Origin: DATAEK01 sp036258055
Lineage (GTDB): Bacteria; Acidobacteriota; Vicinamibacteria; Vicinamibacterales; 2-12-FULL-66-21
Direction: 5' to 3'
Assembly: GCA_036258055.1 (NCBI GenBank)
Contig: DATAEK010000435.1
Span: 1 to 16,838 of the forward strand
DNA: 16,838 nucleotides
The number at the start of each line of letters is the position of its first letter. The stretch's first letter is position 1. The notes below the pieces were generated by a model. That model was not told where the DNA came from and searched no databases. It saw nothing but the letters and a program-made list of their open reading frames with translations. Both the position numbers and the translations under genes were made by a program. This document shows positions 1 to 8,332 of this stretch, one piece after another.

Positions 1-1
1 G

Positions 2-784
2 TCGTATGCGATCAAACAGGGCACGCTGGCGCTGAGCGCCAACTACAACCTGACGTTCGTCGGCGCGAACCTCTCGATTACGGCGCGGCCGGTGACGGTG
101 ACGGCGGATCCGAAGACGAAGGTCTACGGCGACGCGGACCCGGCGTTGACCTACCAGATCACCAGCGGGAGCCTGGCGTTCAGCGATGGGTTCAGCGGCG
201 CGTTGACGCGCGCGGCCGGTGACAACGTCGGCGACTATGCCATTCAGCAGGGCACGCTGACACTCGGGCCGAATTATGACCTGACGTTCGTCGGCGCGAA
301 CCTCTCGATTACGGCGCGGCCGGTGACGGTGACGGCGGATGGAAAGACGAAGGTCTACGGCGACGCGGATCCGGCGTTGACCTACCAGATCACCAGCGGC
401 AATCTGGTCAACGGGGATACGTTCAGCGGGGGGCTCAATCGCGATGCCGGGGAGAGCGTGGGGTCGTATGCGATCACCCAGGGGACGCTGGCGCTGAGCG
501 CCAACTACGACCTGACGTTCGTCGGGGCCAACGTCTCGATTACGGCACGGCCGGTGACGGTGACCGCGGATCCGCAGTCGAAGGTGTATGGCGAGGCCGA
601 TCCGGCGCTGACCTATCACATCACCAGCGGCACGCTGGTGGCGCCGGACACGTTCAGTGGCGCGTTGACGCGGGTGGCGGGGGAGAACGTCGGACCGTAT
701 GCGATTCAGAAGGGGACGCTGGCGCTGAGCGCGAACTACGACCTGACGTTCGTCGGGGCCAACCTCTCGATTACGCAACGGCCG
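2..784 (+). repeat. 231-bp in-frame tandem DNA repeats encoding MBG domains
   Basis: Equivalent GTG codons of the PVTVTAD motif fall at 92, 323, 554 and 785, an exact 231-bp (77-codon) period. The units are 92-322, 323-553 and 554-784, and the piece before 92 is the end of another unit. Stretches around the unit junctions (for example 284-345 against 53-114) are almost base-for-base identical, while unit centres differ. That suggests recent duplication or gene conversion with selection for variation in the centre. Confidence 0.85.
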
Positions 785-2125
785 GTGACCGGCCACATCA
801 CGGTCGACAACAAGGTATACGACGGCAACACAACGGCGACGATTCTCACGCGCACGCTCGACAACGTCGTGTCCGAGGACGACGTGGCGCTGACAGGCGG
901 GTCGGCGACATTCGCCGACAAGAACGCCGGAGTCGGTAAGGTGGTGAGCGGCACCGGCTTCTCCCTGACGGGCGGCGACGCCGGCAACTACATGCTCAGC
1001 GCATCCCCGATCTCGACGACCGCGTCGATCGATCGAAGGACCCTGCACGTCAGCGCATCCGGGCACAACAAGGTCTACGACGGCAATGCGATCGCCGGCG
1101 TGACCATCTCGGACGACCGCGTCAGCGGCGACGTGTTGACCATCGGCTATGCGTCCGCCGTCTTCGCCAACAAGCACGTCGGCATCAACAAGAGCGTGTC
1201 GGTCACCGGCATCACGGTCGGCGGCGCGGACGCCGGCAACTACAACGCGAACCCGAGCGCGACGACGGCCGCGGACATCACCACCCGCCCGCTGACGGTG
1301 AGTGCCGTCGGGCAGGACAAGGTCTACGACGGCAACGCGCTTGCGACCGTGACGTTGTCGGACAACCGCGTCACCGGCGACACCTTCGCGACATCGTACG
1401 CAGCGGCCTCGTTCAGCGATAAGAATGTCGGCATCGGAAAGACAGTCACAGTGACCGGCATCGCGGTCTCCGGTCCGGATGCCGGCAACTACTCATTCAA
1501 CACGTCGGCGACGACCTCGGCGACGATTTCCGCCAGGGGGCTGACCGTTGCTGCGGATGACAAGAGCAAGATCTTCGGCAATCCGGATCCGCCGCTGACG
1601 TATCAGCTGACGGGTGGCTCGCTCGTCGCCGGCGACGCGCTGGTCGGCGCGCTGACCCGCGTCGCGGGCGAGAACGTCGGCCACTATCAGATTCAGCAAG
1701 GCACGCTGACCGCCGGCGGCAACTACGCAATCACGTTCGTGCCGGCGATGCTGACGATCGGCAGCTGGAATGTCACCGGCTTCTACAATCCGGTGACGAT
1801 GTCCCCCCCGGCGACGCCGGTCTACAACACGATCAAGGGCGGCCAGACGGTGCCGCTCAAGTTCAACATCTACGCCGGGAGTGTCGAGCGCACGAGCGTG
1901 AACGATGTCTTGGGCTTCGCGCTGCAGTCGATGGCTTGCCTGACGGGGGTCGAGGATCCGGTTGAAGAACTCACGACGACCGGTGGAACGGCGTTGCGGT
2001 ACGACACGACCGGCCACCAGTTCATTCAGAACTGGCAGACGCCGAAAGGCGCGAACGCCTGCTACAAGGTCACGATGACCGCGCAGGACGGATCGAAGAT
2101 CTCGGCCTACTTCAAGACCAAATGA
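2..2125 (+). CDS. MBG/YDG-repeat surface protein with C-terminal PxKF domain (5' end outside window)
   Basis: The frame is open from the left edge, so this is the C-terminal 707 residues of a longer protein. It contains a partial and then three full 77-residue MBG-type repeats (to about 784), marked by KVYGDADPALTY and NYDLTFVGANLSIT. Three YDG-type repeats follow (about 785-1537; KVYDGN, FADKNVGIGK and DAGNY motifs), then one more divergent MBG repeat (about 1538-1762). The last ~120 residues carry NTIKGGQTVPLKFNIY, matching the PxKF domain. MBG and YDG domains are immunoglobulin-like modules of large secreted or cell-surface proteins in bacteria. Adhesion or a structural surface role is an inference, and no enzyme domain is visible in this part. 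Two cysteines occur near the C terminus (MACLTG, NACYKV) and could pair. The first GTG in frame lies inside a repeat and is not a start. Confidence 0.85.
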   Translation, partial: SYAIKQGTLALSANYNLTFVGANLSITARPVTVTADPKTKVYGDADPALTYQITSGSLAFSDGFSGALTRAAGDNVGDYAIQQGTLTLGPNYDLTFVGANLSITARPVTVTADGKTKVYGDADPALTYQITSGNLVNGDTFSGGLNRDAGESVGSYAITQGTLALSANYDLTFVGANVSITARPVTVTADPQSKVYGEADPALTYHITSGTLVAPDTFSGALTRVAGENVGPYAIQKGTLALSANYDLTFVGANLSITQRPVTGHITVDNKVYDGNTTATILTRTLDNVVSEDDVALTGGSATFADKNAGVGKVVSGTGFSLTGGDAGNYMLSASPISTTASIDRRTLHVSASGHNKVYDGNAIAGVTISDDRVSGDVLTIGYASAVFANKHVGINKSVSVTGITVGGADAGNYNANPSATTAADITTRPLTVSAVGQDKVYDGNALATVTLSDNRVTGDTFATSYAAASFSDKNVGIGKTVTVTGIAVSGPDAGNYSFNTSATTSATISARGLTVAADDKSKIFGNPDPPLTYQLTGGSLVAGDALVGALTRVAGENVGHYQIQQGTLTAGGNYAITFVPAMLTIGSWNVTGFYNPVTMSPPATPVYNTIKGGQTVPLKFNIYAGSVERTSVNDVLGFALQSMACLTGVEDPVEELTTTGGTALRYDTTGHQFIQNWQTPKGANACYKVTMTAQDGSKISAYFKTK

Positions 2126-2356
2126 CCTTGGTGCCGGAGCGGAAACGCTCCGGCAACCCCCGCCGCCTGAAGGCGTCGATCGACGCAGTCCATCCGGCAT
2201 TTGGCCCGGCGTGCAGACGCCGCGGCGCTGATGCGCCGTATGATGGGATCGTCCGATCGCCGCTTCTCTTTCCAGGTACGACCAGCCTCTGCGCCGCTGA
2301 ATCCTGAGAGAGCTGCGCGACGCGCTCGACCGCTGGCCGCTCGATCCGGAGACGGC
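2126..2356. other. Intergenic gap between surface protein and decarboxylase
   Basis: After the hairpin there is a 14-bp perfect palindrome GCGTCGATCGACGC (2173-2186) and a short CGGCGC-TGAT-GCGCCG inverted repeat near 2223-2238. Frames across this gap are open but show no recognisable protein. A short stretch read in frame from 2301 to 2360 ends with LDRWPLDPETA and a TGA that overlaps the ATG at 2357. It has no start codon and may be a gene remnant or chance. No convincing promoter was found. Confidence 0.4.
2132..2155 (+). terminator. Perfect hairpin just after the MBG-protein stop
   Basis: TGCCGGAGCG (2132-2141) pairs perfectly with CGCTCCGGCA (2146-2155) around a GAAA tetraloop of the GNRA type, starting 7 nt after the stop codon. 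No T-tract follows, so it is not a classic intrinsic terminator. It could still protect the 3' end or end transcription. Confidence 0.45.
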
Positions 2357-3925
2357 ATGACGGCGAGCGACTGTCCTGCAGGGAGAAACCACGTGGACGC
2401 TTCGATCGATCCGATCACTCGCAGCGGGCCTCCCGCCAACCAGCGCATCGCGCCGCTTGCGATGGATGCGGCCAGCTTTCGCGACGCCGGACACCGTCTC
2501 GTCGACGAGCTCGCGGAGCTGCTCGAGTCGCTGCCGGCTCGTCCGGTCGCGCGCGACGGGAGCCCGTCATCGGTTCGCAGCGCGCTCGGGCTCGGCGGTC
2601 CTCTGCCCGAGCAGGGCGCCGATGCGGCATCGCTCCTCACGTCCTCGGCGCGCGTACTGTTCGATCAGTCGCTCTTCAACGCGCATCCCAGATTCTTCGG
2701 GTACATCACGGCGCCGCCAGCGCCCATCGGGATCCTGGGGGATCTCCTGGCGTCCGCGCTCAACGCCAACCTCGGTGCGTGGCTGCTCGCGCCCGCCGCC
2801 ACCGAGGTCGAATCCGACACCGTGCGCTGGATCGCGGAGCTCCTGGGATTTCCAGCCGACTGTGGCGGGATCCTGGTGAGCGGCGGCAACATGGCGAACC
2901 TGGTGTGCTTCCTCGCAGCGCGAACGGCGGCCGCGGATTGGGACGTGCGCGCGGACGGCCTCGCGGGACGAACGCTTTGCGCGTACGGTTCGGCCGAGAC
3001 TCACACCTGGATTCAGAAGGCCGCCGATCTCACGGGCATCGGAACCTCCGCAATCCGATGGGTCCCGACGGATGACGATCTGCGAATGGACGTCGCTGCG
3101 CTGCGGCGGTCGATCGATGCTGACATCGCCAGCGGCCATCGTCCCTTCATCGTCGTCGGAACCGCTGGCTCGGTCGGTACTGGTGCGATCGACCCGCTGC
3201 CGGCAATCGCCGACCTGTGCCGTGAGCGCGGAATCTGGTTCCACGTTGACGGCGCGTACGGCGGGTTCGCCGCGGCGCTGCCGGATGCGCCCGGCGAGCT
3301 GCGCGCGATCGGCGGCGCCGACTCGGTGGCCGTCGATCCCCACAAATGGCTCTACGCGCCGCTCGAGGCCGGCTGCGCGCTCGTCCGCGATCCCGAGAAG
3401 CTGCGCGCGGCCTTCTCCTATCATCCGCCCTACTATCACCTCGAGGAGCGGGCGACGAACTACGTCGACTATGGACCGCAGAACTCGCGCGGCTTCCGCG
3501 CGCTCAAGGTGTGGCTCGCCCTGCGCCACGCTGGCGCAAGTGGTTACCGCCAGATGATCGCTGATGACATTCACCTCTCACGGCATCTCGCCGCCGTGGT
3601 CGAACGGCATCCCGAGCTCGAGCTGGCGACACAATCGCTCAGCATCACGACGTTCCGGTACGTGCCGGTCGATCTGCGCGCGCGAGTGGGGGAGGAATCC
3701 GTCGAGCGCCATCTCGACGCCTTGAATCGAGAGCTGCTCGATCGTCTGCAACGCGGAGGCGAGGTGTTCGTCTCGAACGCCGTCGTCCGCAACCGCTATC
3801 TGTTGCGCGCCTGCATCGTCAACTTCCACACCGAGCGCGCAGACGTCGAGGCTGTTCCCGAGATCGTCGCCCGCGCGGGACGCTCGGTCGATGGGGCGTT
3901 GCGTCCCGCGTCACTGCGCGCCTGA
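2357..3925 (+). CDS. Group II PLP-dependent amino-acid decarboxylase
   Basis: A 522-residue enzyme of the pyridoxal-phosphate group II decarboxylase family (aromatic-L-amino-acid, glutamate and related decarboxylases), expected to turn an amino acid into its amine and CO2 in the cytoplasm. The cofactor lysine is in VAVDPHKW (K330). HVDGAYGGF holds the aspartate (D298) that binds the pyridine nitrogen, and SAETHTW holds the histidine (H216) that stacks on the ring. Upstream HPRFFGYITAP and the SGGNMANL segment are also typical. The substrate cannot be read from the sequence. Start choice is uncertain. ATG 2357 has GGAG five bases upstream. GTG 2393 has GGGAG seven bases upstream and gives 510 residues. 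Family similarity begins only near residue 36. The gene stands alone on its strand and converges with the MFS gene 36 bp away. Confidence 0.85.
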   Translation: MTASDCPAGRNHVDASIDPITRSGPPANQRIAPLAMDAASFRDAGHRLVDELAELLESLPARPVARDGSPSSVRSALGLGGPLPEQGADAASLLTSSARVLFDQSLFNAHPRFFGYITAPPAPIGILGDLLASALNANLGAWLLAPAATEVESDTVRWIAELLGFPADCGGILVSGGNMANLVCFLAARTAAADWDVRADGLAGRTLCAYGSAETHTWIQKAADLTGIGTSAIRWVPTDDDLRMDVAALRRSIDADIASGHRPFIVVGTAGSVGTGAIDPLPAIADLCRERGIWFHVDGAYGGFAAALPDAPGELRAIGGADSVAVDPHKWLYAPLEAGCALVRDPEKLRAAFSYHPPYYHLEERATNYVDYGPQNSRGFRALKVWLALRHAGASGYRQMIADDIHLSRHLAAVVERHPELELATQSLSITTFRYVPVDLRARVGEESVERHLDALNRELLDRLQRGGEVFVSNAVVRNRYLLRACIVNFHTERADVEAVPEIVARAGRSVDGALRPASLRA

Positions 3926-3961
3926 CCGCCCCGCCCTCGATTCAGGCGCTCACGCAAGCAT
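3926..3961. other. Short convergent intergenic gap
   Basis: Thirty-six bases separate the stop codons of the decarboxylase and the MFS gene. I see no hairpin with a T-tract on either strand, so no clear bidirectional terminator. Confidence 0.5.
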
Positions 3962-5224
3962 TCACTCCTCGAGGTAATCGAGATCCTTGCCGTAGGTTTC
4001 GGAGAGGAGCGCCAGCGCGACAAACGCGACCGAGAGGACGACGATGCCGATGAAGATCGCGCTCGCTTGGATGCCGAGGTACGGAATCGCAAACTGGAAC
4101 GCCGACGTGACGAGCACGACCGAGCCGCGCACGAAATTGGGAACCGTCGTCGCGGCCGTTGCCCGGATGTTGGTGCCGAAAAGCTCCGAGGCCATGAGCA
4201 CGAAGACTGCCCAGTAGCCGATCGCGATGCCTAGCGCGAGGCAGACCGCGTAAAAGATCGAGAGCGAGATGGAGGCGACCGCGAAATACGCGGCGACGAA
4301 GAGCACAGTGAGCGCCAGGAAGCCGGCCACCACTTTCTTGCGGTTCCGATAGATCTGGCTGAGGGTGCCGCTGACGAGGCTGCCGATCGACAGGCCGATG
4401 TAGGCGAACATCACCGCCTTGCTGGCGCTCGGCACCGGCGTCATGCCCATCGCGCGGCCGAACTCGGGCGAGAAGGTCACGAGAATCCCGATCACATACC
4501 AGGCCGGCACCCCCATGAGGATCACCGCGAGGTAGCGCCGGCGGCGTTCAGGGGTCCTGAAGAGCATCAGGAAATCGCCGCGGGATACCGCGGCGCTGGA
4601 CTTCAGCTGTTCGAACATCCCTGACTCGGCGACGCCAATCCGGAGAATCAGGAGCGCGATGCCCATCGCGCCGCCGACGAAGAACGCGGTCCGCCAGCCC
4701 AGGAGATCGCCGACGAGCGACGCGGCGATCGCACCGAGGATCCCGACCGCCGAGATGACCATCGCGCCGTAGCCGCGGGCTTCCTTCGACATCACCTCGC
4801 TCACGAGCGTGACTCCGGCGCCGAGCTCCCCGGCGAGGCCTACACCCGCGATGAAACGCCAGATGGCGTACGCCTCGATCGAATGCACGAGGCCGTTTGC
4901 GGCGTTGGCGATGGAGTAGGTCGCAATCGATCCGAAGAGAACGGACAGTCGTCCGCGTTTGTCGCCGATCACGCCCCACAGGATTCCGCCCACGAGCATG
5001 CCGGCCATCTGCATGTTGAGGAGGAGCACGCCTTTGGACAGCAAGTCTGGCTGGGACACGCCGATATCGAGCAGGCTCTTCACGCGGATGATGCTGAAGA
5101 GAATCAGGTCGTAGATGTCGACGAAGTAGCCAAGGGCCGCGACCAGCACCGCCAGGAACGCGGTGGTCCCCGTCCGCTCGTGTCTGGGTTCGTCAACGAG
5201 GGGGTTCGTCCGGGCCTTGTGCAT
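3962..5224 (-). CDS. MFS transporter (aromatic acid/metabolite:H+ symporter-like)
   Basis: A 420-residue integral membrane protein with about twelve hydrophobic segments. The loop after the second segment carries GVIGDKRGRL, the major facilitator motif A. RFIAGVGLAGELG in the fourth segment and acidic residues in the first (FVDIYD, D36 and D39) are typical of the sugar/aromatic-acid/metabolite-proton symporter branches of the superfamily. The substrate is unknown; an organic anion is an inference from those features. The start is ATG at 5224, with no good Shine-Dalgarno. The leader on this strand is instead the CCTCCTA form of the heptamer array at 5239-5308. The VOC gene lies upstream on the same strand and could be co-transcribed through that array. 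Confidence 0.85.
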   Translation of the reverse strand: MHKARTNPLVDEPRHERTGTTAFLAVLVAALGYFVDIYDLILFSIIRVKSLLDIGVSQPDLLSKGVLLLNMQMAGMLVGGILWGVIGDKRGRLSVLFGSIATYSIANAANGLVHSIEAYAIWRFIAGVGLAGELGAGVTLVSEVMSKEARGYGAMVISAVGILGAIAASLVGDLLGWRTAFFVGGAMGIALLILRIGVAESGMFEQLKSSAAVSRGDFLMLFRTPERRRRYLAVILMGVPAWYVIGILVTFSPEFGRAMGMTPVPSASKAVMFAYIGLSIGSLVSGTLSQIYRNRKKVVAGFLALTVLFVAAYFAVASISLSIFYAVCLALGIAIGYWAVFVLMASELFGTNIRATAATTVPNFVRGSVVLVTSAFQFAIPYLGIQASAIFIGIVVLSVAFVALALLSETYGKDLDYLEE

Positions 5225-5238
5225 GGCCCAACACTCTA

Positions 5239-5308
5239 TAGGAGGCAGGAGATAGGAGGTAGGAGGTAGGAGGCAGGAGGTAGGAAACAGGAGTCAGGAG
5301 GCAGAAGT
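5239..5308 (+). repeat. TAGGAGG/CAGGAGG heptamer tandem array (locus 1)
   Basis: Ten heptamers lie in unbroken register: TAGGAGG, CAGGAGA, TAGGAGG three times, CAGGAGG, TAGGAAA, CAGGAGT, CAGGAGG, CAGAAGT. The array fills most of the 111-bp gap between the VOC stop and the MFS start. The same heptamer family recurs at 11561-11631. On the transcribed minus strand it reads CCTCCTA. Confidence 0.95.
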
Positions 5309-5335
5309 TTAAGCCGGTGGCATCTCGTCAGCGGC

Positions 5336-5731
5336 TCACCCCGCGAAGCGTCCAGGCGGCGGTTCCCAGAGCTCGATCCGATTGCCTTCCGGGTCCATGA
5401 CCCAGCCGAACTTGCCGAACTCGGACTCTTCGGTCTTGTCGTCGACGGAGCACCCCTCGGCGCGCAGTTCGTCGAGCACGTGCGTGAGGTTCGTGACGCG
5501 AAAGTTGATCATGAAGGGCGCGTCGCTGGGCGCGAAGTACTTGGAGTCGGCCGGAAAGATCGTCCACACTGTGGCGCCTTCCTGCCCAGGCTGCTCGCCG
5601 TCGCGCCAGTGGAACGTGACGCCGCCCCAGGATTGGATGTCCAGTCCGAGATGTCGCCGATACCAGGCTCGCAACGCCTCGGCGTCACGAGCTTTGAAAA
5701 AGACGCCGCCGATTCCTGTCACGCGTGCCAT
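5336..5731 (-). CDS. VOC superfamily (glyoxalase/bleomycin-resistance fold) protein
   Basis: A 131-residue protein with the beta-alpha-beta-beta-beta halves of the vicinal oxygen chelate fold. The first half begins VTGIGGVFFKARD and AWYRRHLGLD. The second half ends FGWVMDPEGNRIELWEP, where E120 is the usual metal-ligand position. Such proteins include glyoxalases, dioxygenases and resistance proteins, and the actual reaction here cannot be told. The start is ATG 5731, with GAGGA a few bases upstream. An in-frame ATG at 5779 lies beyond a run of CGGCTGT heptamers, so the longer reading is repeat-derived and rejected. It may be co-transcribed with the downstream MFS gene. Confidence 0.82.
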   Translation of the reverse strand: MARVTGIGGVFFKARDAEALRAWYRRHLGLDIQSWGGVTFHWRDGEQPGQEGATVWTIFPADSKYFAPSDAPFMINFRVTNLTHVLDELRAEGCSVDDKTEESEFGKFGWVMDPEGNRIELWEPPPGRFAG

Positions 5732-5743
5732 GTGTCCTCGCTT

Positions 5744-5771
5744 CGGCTGTCGGCTGTCGGCTGTCCGCTGT
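5744..5771 (+). repeat. CGGCTGT heptamer run
   Basis: Three CGGCTGT units and one CCGCTGT in register, just upstream of the VOC start. The register then degrades until the related 45-bp repeats at 5815. On the minus strand it reads ACAGCCG, of the AGTCNNN-like family. Confidence 0.85.
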
Positions 5772-5814
5772 TCTGTCACCTCGCGCTGCGGCCTCGCACG
5801 GCGGACCGCGTACT

Positions 5815-5915
5815 GCCGGCTGACTGTCGACTGCGACGGCCGACTTCCGACTGAAGACTACCGACTGACTGTCGACTGCGACTGCCGACTCCCGACTGAA
5901 GACTGCCGACTGACT
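5815..5915 (+). repeat. 45-bp higher-order repeat built from AGTC-core heptamers
   Basis: Two 45-bp copies (5815-5859 and 5860-5904), identical at 41 of 45 positions, are followed by the first 11 bases of a third. Each copy is made of heptamers ending CGACT or AGACT, with a 4-mer GACT and a 6-mer at fixed places. The array ends 1 bp before the patatin stop codon. On the minus strand (sense of patatin) it reads AGTCGGC, AGTCTTC and so on, the same polarity as the array after coxD. Confidence 0.92.
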
Positions 5916-5916
5916 C

Positions 5917-8175
5917 TCAGCGGAACAACGGTCCAATCGCGACGTAGAACCGCGCGCCGCCGGTGAACCCGACGCTCACTCCCCCGAAGATCGGACCGAG
6001 CAGTGACTCCATGATGATCCCCGCGCTCGCGTCGCTCTTCCAGTCTTTCGTGTCCCAGTCGTCGAACGCGGAGCCGGTTTCGACCCAGCCGCCCACGAAC
6101 ATGTTGCCGCCAAGGACATCGGGAAGCCGCGCTACGCGGTGCAGGTAGCCGCCGCCCATCAGCAGATAGTTGTCCCCACGAAGCTGATCGTTGTTGAACG
6201 CGCCGAGACGCAGCAGGCCACCCAGGGAGAAGTCGTTGATGAGCGGGGATTCGCCGAACGAGCTGCCAGCACCACCGAACGCAAACAGCCGATCGGCAGC
6301 ACTCATGCGTTTGAACCAGGAGGCGTCGAACTCGCCGCTGGTGAAGTTCTGCGAACCGAAGGGGACGGATTCGCCCGTCTCGAGCGTGGGCTTCCCGGCC
6401 GAGAAAAACTGCCGGAGTGAGCCCACGACGCGGGTTCCGCGGCTCGGCACGACCGGGCTGTTCTGATTGTCGAAGACCACCGACAGGCTGGCGAACTTTT
6501 CTGTCCCGTCGACCGCGGGTAGATCCGGCGATCCAACTCGCCGTCGTCCTCGCACGTCGTTGATGTCGTACCCGAGTCGGATCTCGGCGACGCGGCCCAC
6601 CTCGACGCCCAGATCCAGGCCCGCGCCGGTGCGCTTGAATCGGTACTCGGCCACGAGCACGTCATCGTCGAACAGATTGCGCATGTCGCGGACGTAGTAG
6701 GCGCGCGGCGCGACGAAGACGCTCGAGGAGGCAATCGGCTCGAGCAACTCCACCGCGAAGTGTTGCGTCGTGCCGAGCACGAAATCAGCCCGGAGCTCGG
6801 AGCCTGATCCAAGTGCGTCGTACTGAAGAATCCGCGCGGCCGCGTTCACCGCGAAGCTCGTTGAATCGATGTTGTTGAGATAGAGGCCGAGCATCAAGAA
6901 CGGGGGCCCGTACGACTTCTGATGCACGCCGATCTCCAGCCCTGTGGGTGTCGGCTCGTTCGTCATTCCGTAGGTGAGGTACTCGTATCGATCGGTGCCA
7001 GTCACTCGCAGGATCTCCGGCGGCATGTTGTCGCTGGTGATCGGCTTACCAAGGCTGGGATTCAGGGTCCGCCGGATGTCTCGCTCCACGCGCGGTGAGA
7101 GCGGCACACCCTCGGCCTTCATCGACAAATACGACGGCACCGGAACGGTCGTCTTTCGCTTGGCCTGCCGCGCGGCCAGGAACGCCGCGTGATCCTCCGC
7201 GGTCATGGCGTACTGATCCAGCTTGCCCGCTGCGGCATCCGCGGCAGCGAACCCGCGCGCCGCGAGCTCGTCGGTGTCGCGCCACGAGCCGGAGTTGAGG
7301 CCCTTCAAGTCCGGGTCAATCACGAGCGTCGCCTCGGCGAGCGACGTCCGCACACCGACGCTCATCATCGTGTCGATGGTTCGCCCCAGCAGCGCGAACA
7401 GCGATGCCGCGACCTTGTCGCTCGCGGCGTCGGCGCCGACGTTCACCGCGATCACGACGTCAGCGCCCATTTGCTTGACGACGTCGACGGGGACGTTGTT
7501 CAGGACGCCGCCGTCCACGAGCAACCAATCGTCCCAGTTGACCGGCGTGAAGACGCCGGGAATGGCCATCGTGGCCCGCATCGCGCGCGCCAGCGGCGGG
7601 CGGCCGAGAACAATCGCTTCGCCTTTGCGCAAGTCGGTCGCCACGCAGCGGTAGGGTGTGGGCAGGTCGTCGAAGGACTTGAGGTCGTAGTACGGCAGCG
7701 CGATCTGATCGAGCATCAGCGAGACCTGTTGCCCCGGGTTCAGGCCGCCGGGGAGGGTCAGTCCCCCCTTCAGCCCGAATTCGAGCTGCGACGGGAACAG
7801 GCGCTTGTCCTGTTTTCGCCTGATGGTCTTGTACTTGTACGGCGAGTCGGACAGGAACATCAGGTCCCAGTCGGCCTTCTTCATCAGCTCGCTGATCTCA
7901 TCCGGGGTCATGCCGCTGGCGTAGGCGCCGGCGATGAGTCCGCCCATGCTGGTGCCGGCGATGACGTCAATCGGGATGTGGTGTTCTTCGAACCATCGCA
8001 GGACGCCGATGTGCGCGATCCCTCGAGCACTGCCCCCGCCGAGCGCGAGGCCGATCCGCGGCCGGCGCGCCTGCTCGCGTGGTGGATCCGGAGGCTGGGC
8101 GTTCGCGCCTGCCGTAATCCCGAACAGCGCGGCCAGGGTGACTAGCCAGATGGCACGGACGGACGGCCTTGTCAT
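5917..8175 (-). CDS. Patatin-like phospholipase with outer-membrane beta-barrel (PlpD-like, type Vd autotransporter)
   Basis: A 752-residue protein with an N-terminal signal peptide (hydrophobic core LVTLAALFGITAG, likely cut near ANA-Q, residue 27). The patatin domain shows GGGSARG (46-52, oxyanion hole), GTSMG (nucleophile S76) and DGG (D221, the second residue of the Ser-Asp dyad). After about residue 360, a short POTRA-like region leads into a long C-terminal part rich in alternating hydrophobic strands (for example YLLMGGGYLHR and ARFYVAIGPLFR), matching Omp85/surface-antigen barrels. Size and layout fit the patatin two-partner-in-one proteins such as Pseudomonas PlpD (~728 residues), which export a lipase through their own barrel. 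It ends in FR rather than a terminal aromatic residue. The start is ATG 8175, with AAGGA ten bases upstream. A GTG at 8223 would bury the signal peptide. Confidence 0.88.
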   Translation of the reverse strand: MTRPSVRAIWLVTLAALFGITAGANAQPPDPPREQARRPRIGLALGGGSARGIAHIGVLRWFEEHHIPIDVIAGTSMGGLIAGAYASGMTPDEISELMKKADWDLMFLSDSPYKYKTIRRKQDKRLFPSQLEFGLKGGLTLPGGLNPGQQVSLMLDQIALPYYDLKSFDDLPTPYRCVATDLRKGEAIVLGRPPLARAMRATMAIPGVFTPVNWDDWLLVDGGVLNNVPVDVVKQMGADVVIAVNVGADAASDKVAASLFALLGRTIDTMMSVGVRTSLAEATLVIDPDLKGLNSGSWRDTDELAARGFAAADAAAGKLDQYAMTAEDHAAFLAARQAKRKTTVPVPSYLSMKAEGVPLSPRVERDIRRTLNPSLGKPITSDNMPPEILRVTGTDRYEYLTYGMTNEPTPTGLEIGVHQKSYGPPFLMLGLYLNNIDSTSFAVNAAARILQYDALGSGSELRADFVLGTTQHFAVELLEPIASSSVFVAPRAYYVRDMRNLFDDDVLVAEYRFKRTGAGLDLGVEVGRVAEIRLGYDINDVRGRRRVGSPDLPAVDGTEKFASLSVVFDNQNSPVVPSRGTRVVGSLRQFFSAGKPTLETGESVPFGSQNFTSGEFDASWFKRMSAADRLFAFGGAGSSFGESPLINDFSLGGLLRLGAFNNDQLRGDNYLLMGGGYLHRVARLPDVLGGNMFVGGWVETGSAFDDWDTKDWKSDASAGIIMESLLGPIFGGVSVGFTGGARFYVAIGPLFR

Positions 8176-8303
8176 GAGCAATGGTCCTTCAGTGAGCAGG
8201 GCGAGATCCGGGCTCGCAACCACCGCGCGCCATGTTCGGCCGCATCGACTGTGGCGTGCGATGCGTCGGAGGGGCTGCGCGGAACGATCTCAGCCGTGAT
8301 GTG

Positions 8304-8332
8304 TTGTATGACGAACGCGGCAGCATTATAGA
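8304..8332 (+). promoter_or_regulatory. Possible back-to-back promoters between patatin and xdhC genes
   Basis: The 265-bp gap 8176-8440 separates divergent genes. On the + strand, TTGTAT (8304-8309) and TATAGA (8327-8332) lie 17 bp apart, a plausible sigma-70 type promoter for the XdhC gene. On the minus strand the same place reads a perfect TATAAT (8325-8330) without a good -35. CGAAC/GTTCG arms flank the spot. The rest of the gap shows nothing recognisable. Confidence 0.35.

Noticed and set aside
2122..2307. 61-codon frame after the surface protein
   Set aside because: It starts in the stop region of the previous gene, translates the hairpin and has no homology or ribosome site.
1493..2494. 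333-codon minus-strand frame opposite the surface-protein end
   Set aside because: It has a low-complexity Arg-rich translation, spans a gene end and an intergenic gap, and shows no recognisable motif.
2567..3574. 335-codon minus-strand frame opposite the decarboxylase
   Set aside because: It is a shadow of a gene with intact catalytic motifs. Its composition is typical of antisense frames in GC-rich DNA.
5732..5779. Upstream ATG for the VOC protein (16 extra residues)
   Set aside because: The extension crosses CGGCTGT heptamers and gives TADSRQPK-type repeat peptide. ATG 5731 has a ribosome site and the conserved start.
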